Source: Pseudomonadota bacterium (GTDB taxonomy: Bacteria > Myxococcota_A > Polyangia > Polyangiales > Polyangiaceae). From it: DNA of 6,114 bases. A model generated the notes under the pieces. It was not told the DNA's origin. It searched no databases and was given only the letters and a program-made list of their open reading frames with translations. The stretch covers positions 1 through 6,114 of the forward strand of contig JAEYOT010000790.1 in the NCBI GenBank assembly GCA_023411445.1, read 5' to 3'. Below are positions 5,943 through 6,114 of this stretch, piece by piece. A program made the translations under genes and the position numbers. The first letter of the stretch is position 1, and every line of letters begins with the position of its first letter.

Positions 5943-6114
5943 GTGCTGTGAAGTCACCGCGAGAGTGAAAAGGAGCTCCTCAGGCGGACGACAGAGCACA
6001 CCGGCGCGCAGAACGCCTACTCCTCGTAGAAGCCCTAGCTGCTCGGTGGGCTCAGGTCGGGCCAGGTCGTCTGAAGGCTTCTCTCGTCGAGCTGGCGACG
6101 CCTTGGTACTCTAG
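5943..6114. other. Right edge with no supported gene
   Basis: I see no complete gene here. Two minus-strand frames run in from the edge and stop at 6052-6054 (20 codons, ending FRRPGPT) and 6035-6037 (25 codons, ending WPDLSPPSS). Either could be the 3' end of an upstream gene, but the pieces are too short to choose. A plus-strand frame open from 5969 to the edge has no ATG, GTG or TTG start. The rest is presumably the upstream region of the small lipoprotein; I found no convincing -35/-10 pair. Confidence 0.35.

Noticed and set aside
5971..5980. Perfect 10-bp palindrome aggagctcct upstream of the small lipoprotein
   Set aside because: A few 10-bp palindromes are expected by chance in 6 kb, and nothing else marks it as a regulatory site.
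5969..6114. Plus-strand frame open to the right edge with protein-like sequence (Leu, Ala, Glu-rich)
   Set aside because: It contains no ATG, GTG or TTG start codon, and a stop lies just before it at 5966-5968.

Overview
The window is high-GC DNA with G or C at most third codon positions. It carries a membrane Ser/Thr kinase with a Pro/Ala-rich tail, a TPR-PEGA envelope protein and a very cysteine-rich repeat lipoprotein. That combination points to a myxobacterium of the Polyangia type (Sorangium, Labilithrix or Sandaracinus-like). This placement is inferred from gene style, not from a marker gene.

Layout, left to right. Positions 1-131 hold the last 42 codons of a plus-strand gene whose Pro/Ala tail ends in DLLAPY. 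Everything else recognised is on the minus strand. In minus-strand transcription order, from the right edge: 5898-6114 has no supported gene; a small lipoprotein of unknown function (5379-5897) ends just before a hairpin with a short T-run (5354-5372); a second hairpin (5315-5340) lies upstream of a TTG-initiated TrmN6-like methyltransferase (4533-5297); an AT-rich patch with a 13-bp palindrome (4523-4535) follows. Then comes a compact three-gene set: PknB-type kinase (3034-4467), TPR-PEGA membrane protein (2014-3030; 3 bp after the kinase) and cysteine-rich repeat lipoprotein (149-2014; TGATG overlap with the TPR-PEGA stop). The last gene converges on the plus-strand gene with only 17 bp between the stop codons.

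How the genes may work together (inference): the spacing of kinase, TPR-PEGA protein and lipoprotein implies one translationally coupled transcript. All three are predicted to be in the cell envelope. The kinase has a cytoplasmic catalytic domain and a periplasmic proline-rich tail. The TPR-PEGA protein would sit in the inner membrane with its TPR and PEGA parts in the periplasm. The lipoprotein would be an exported, disulfide-rich rod. A plausible reading is an envelope-sensing or surface-assembly module under kinase control.

The most striking feature is inside the lipoprotein. Its 12 eight-cysteine modules form a hidden higher-order repeat: the loop between cysteines 6 and 7 runs 9-9-5 residues four times over (one loop is 10), so the protein is really four blocks of three modules.
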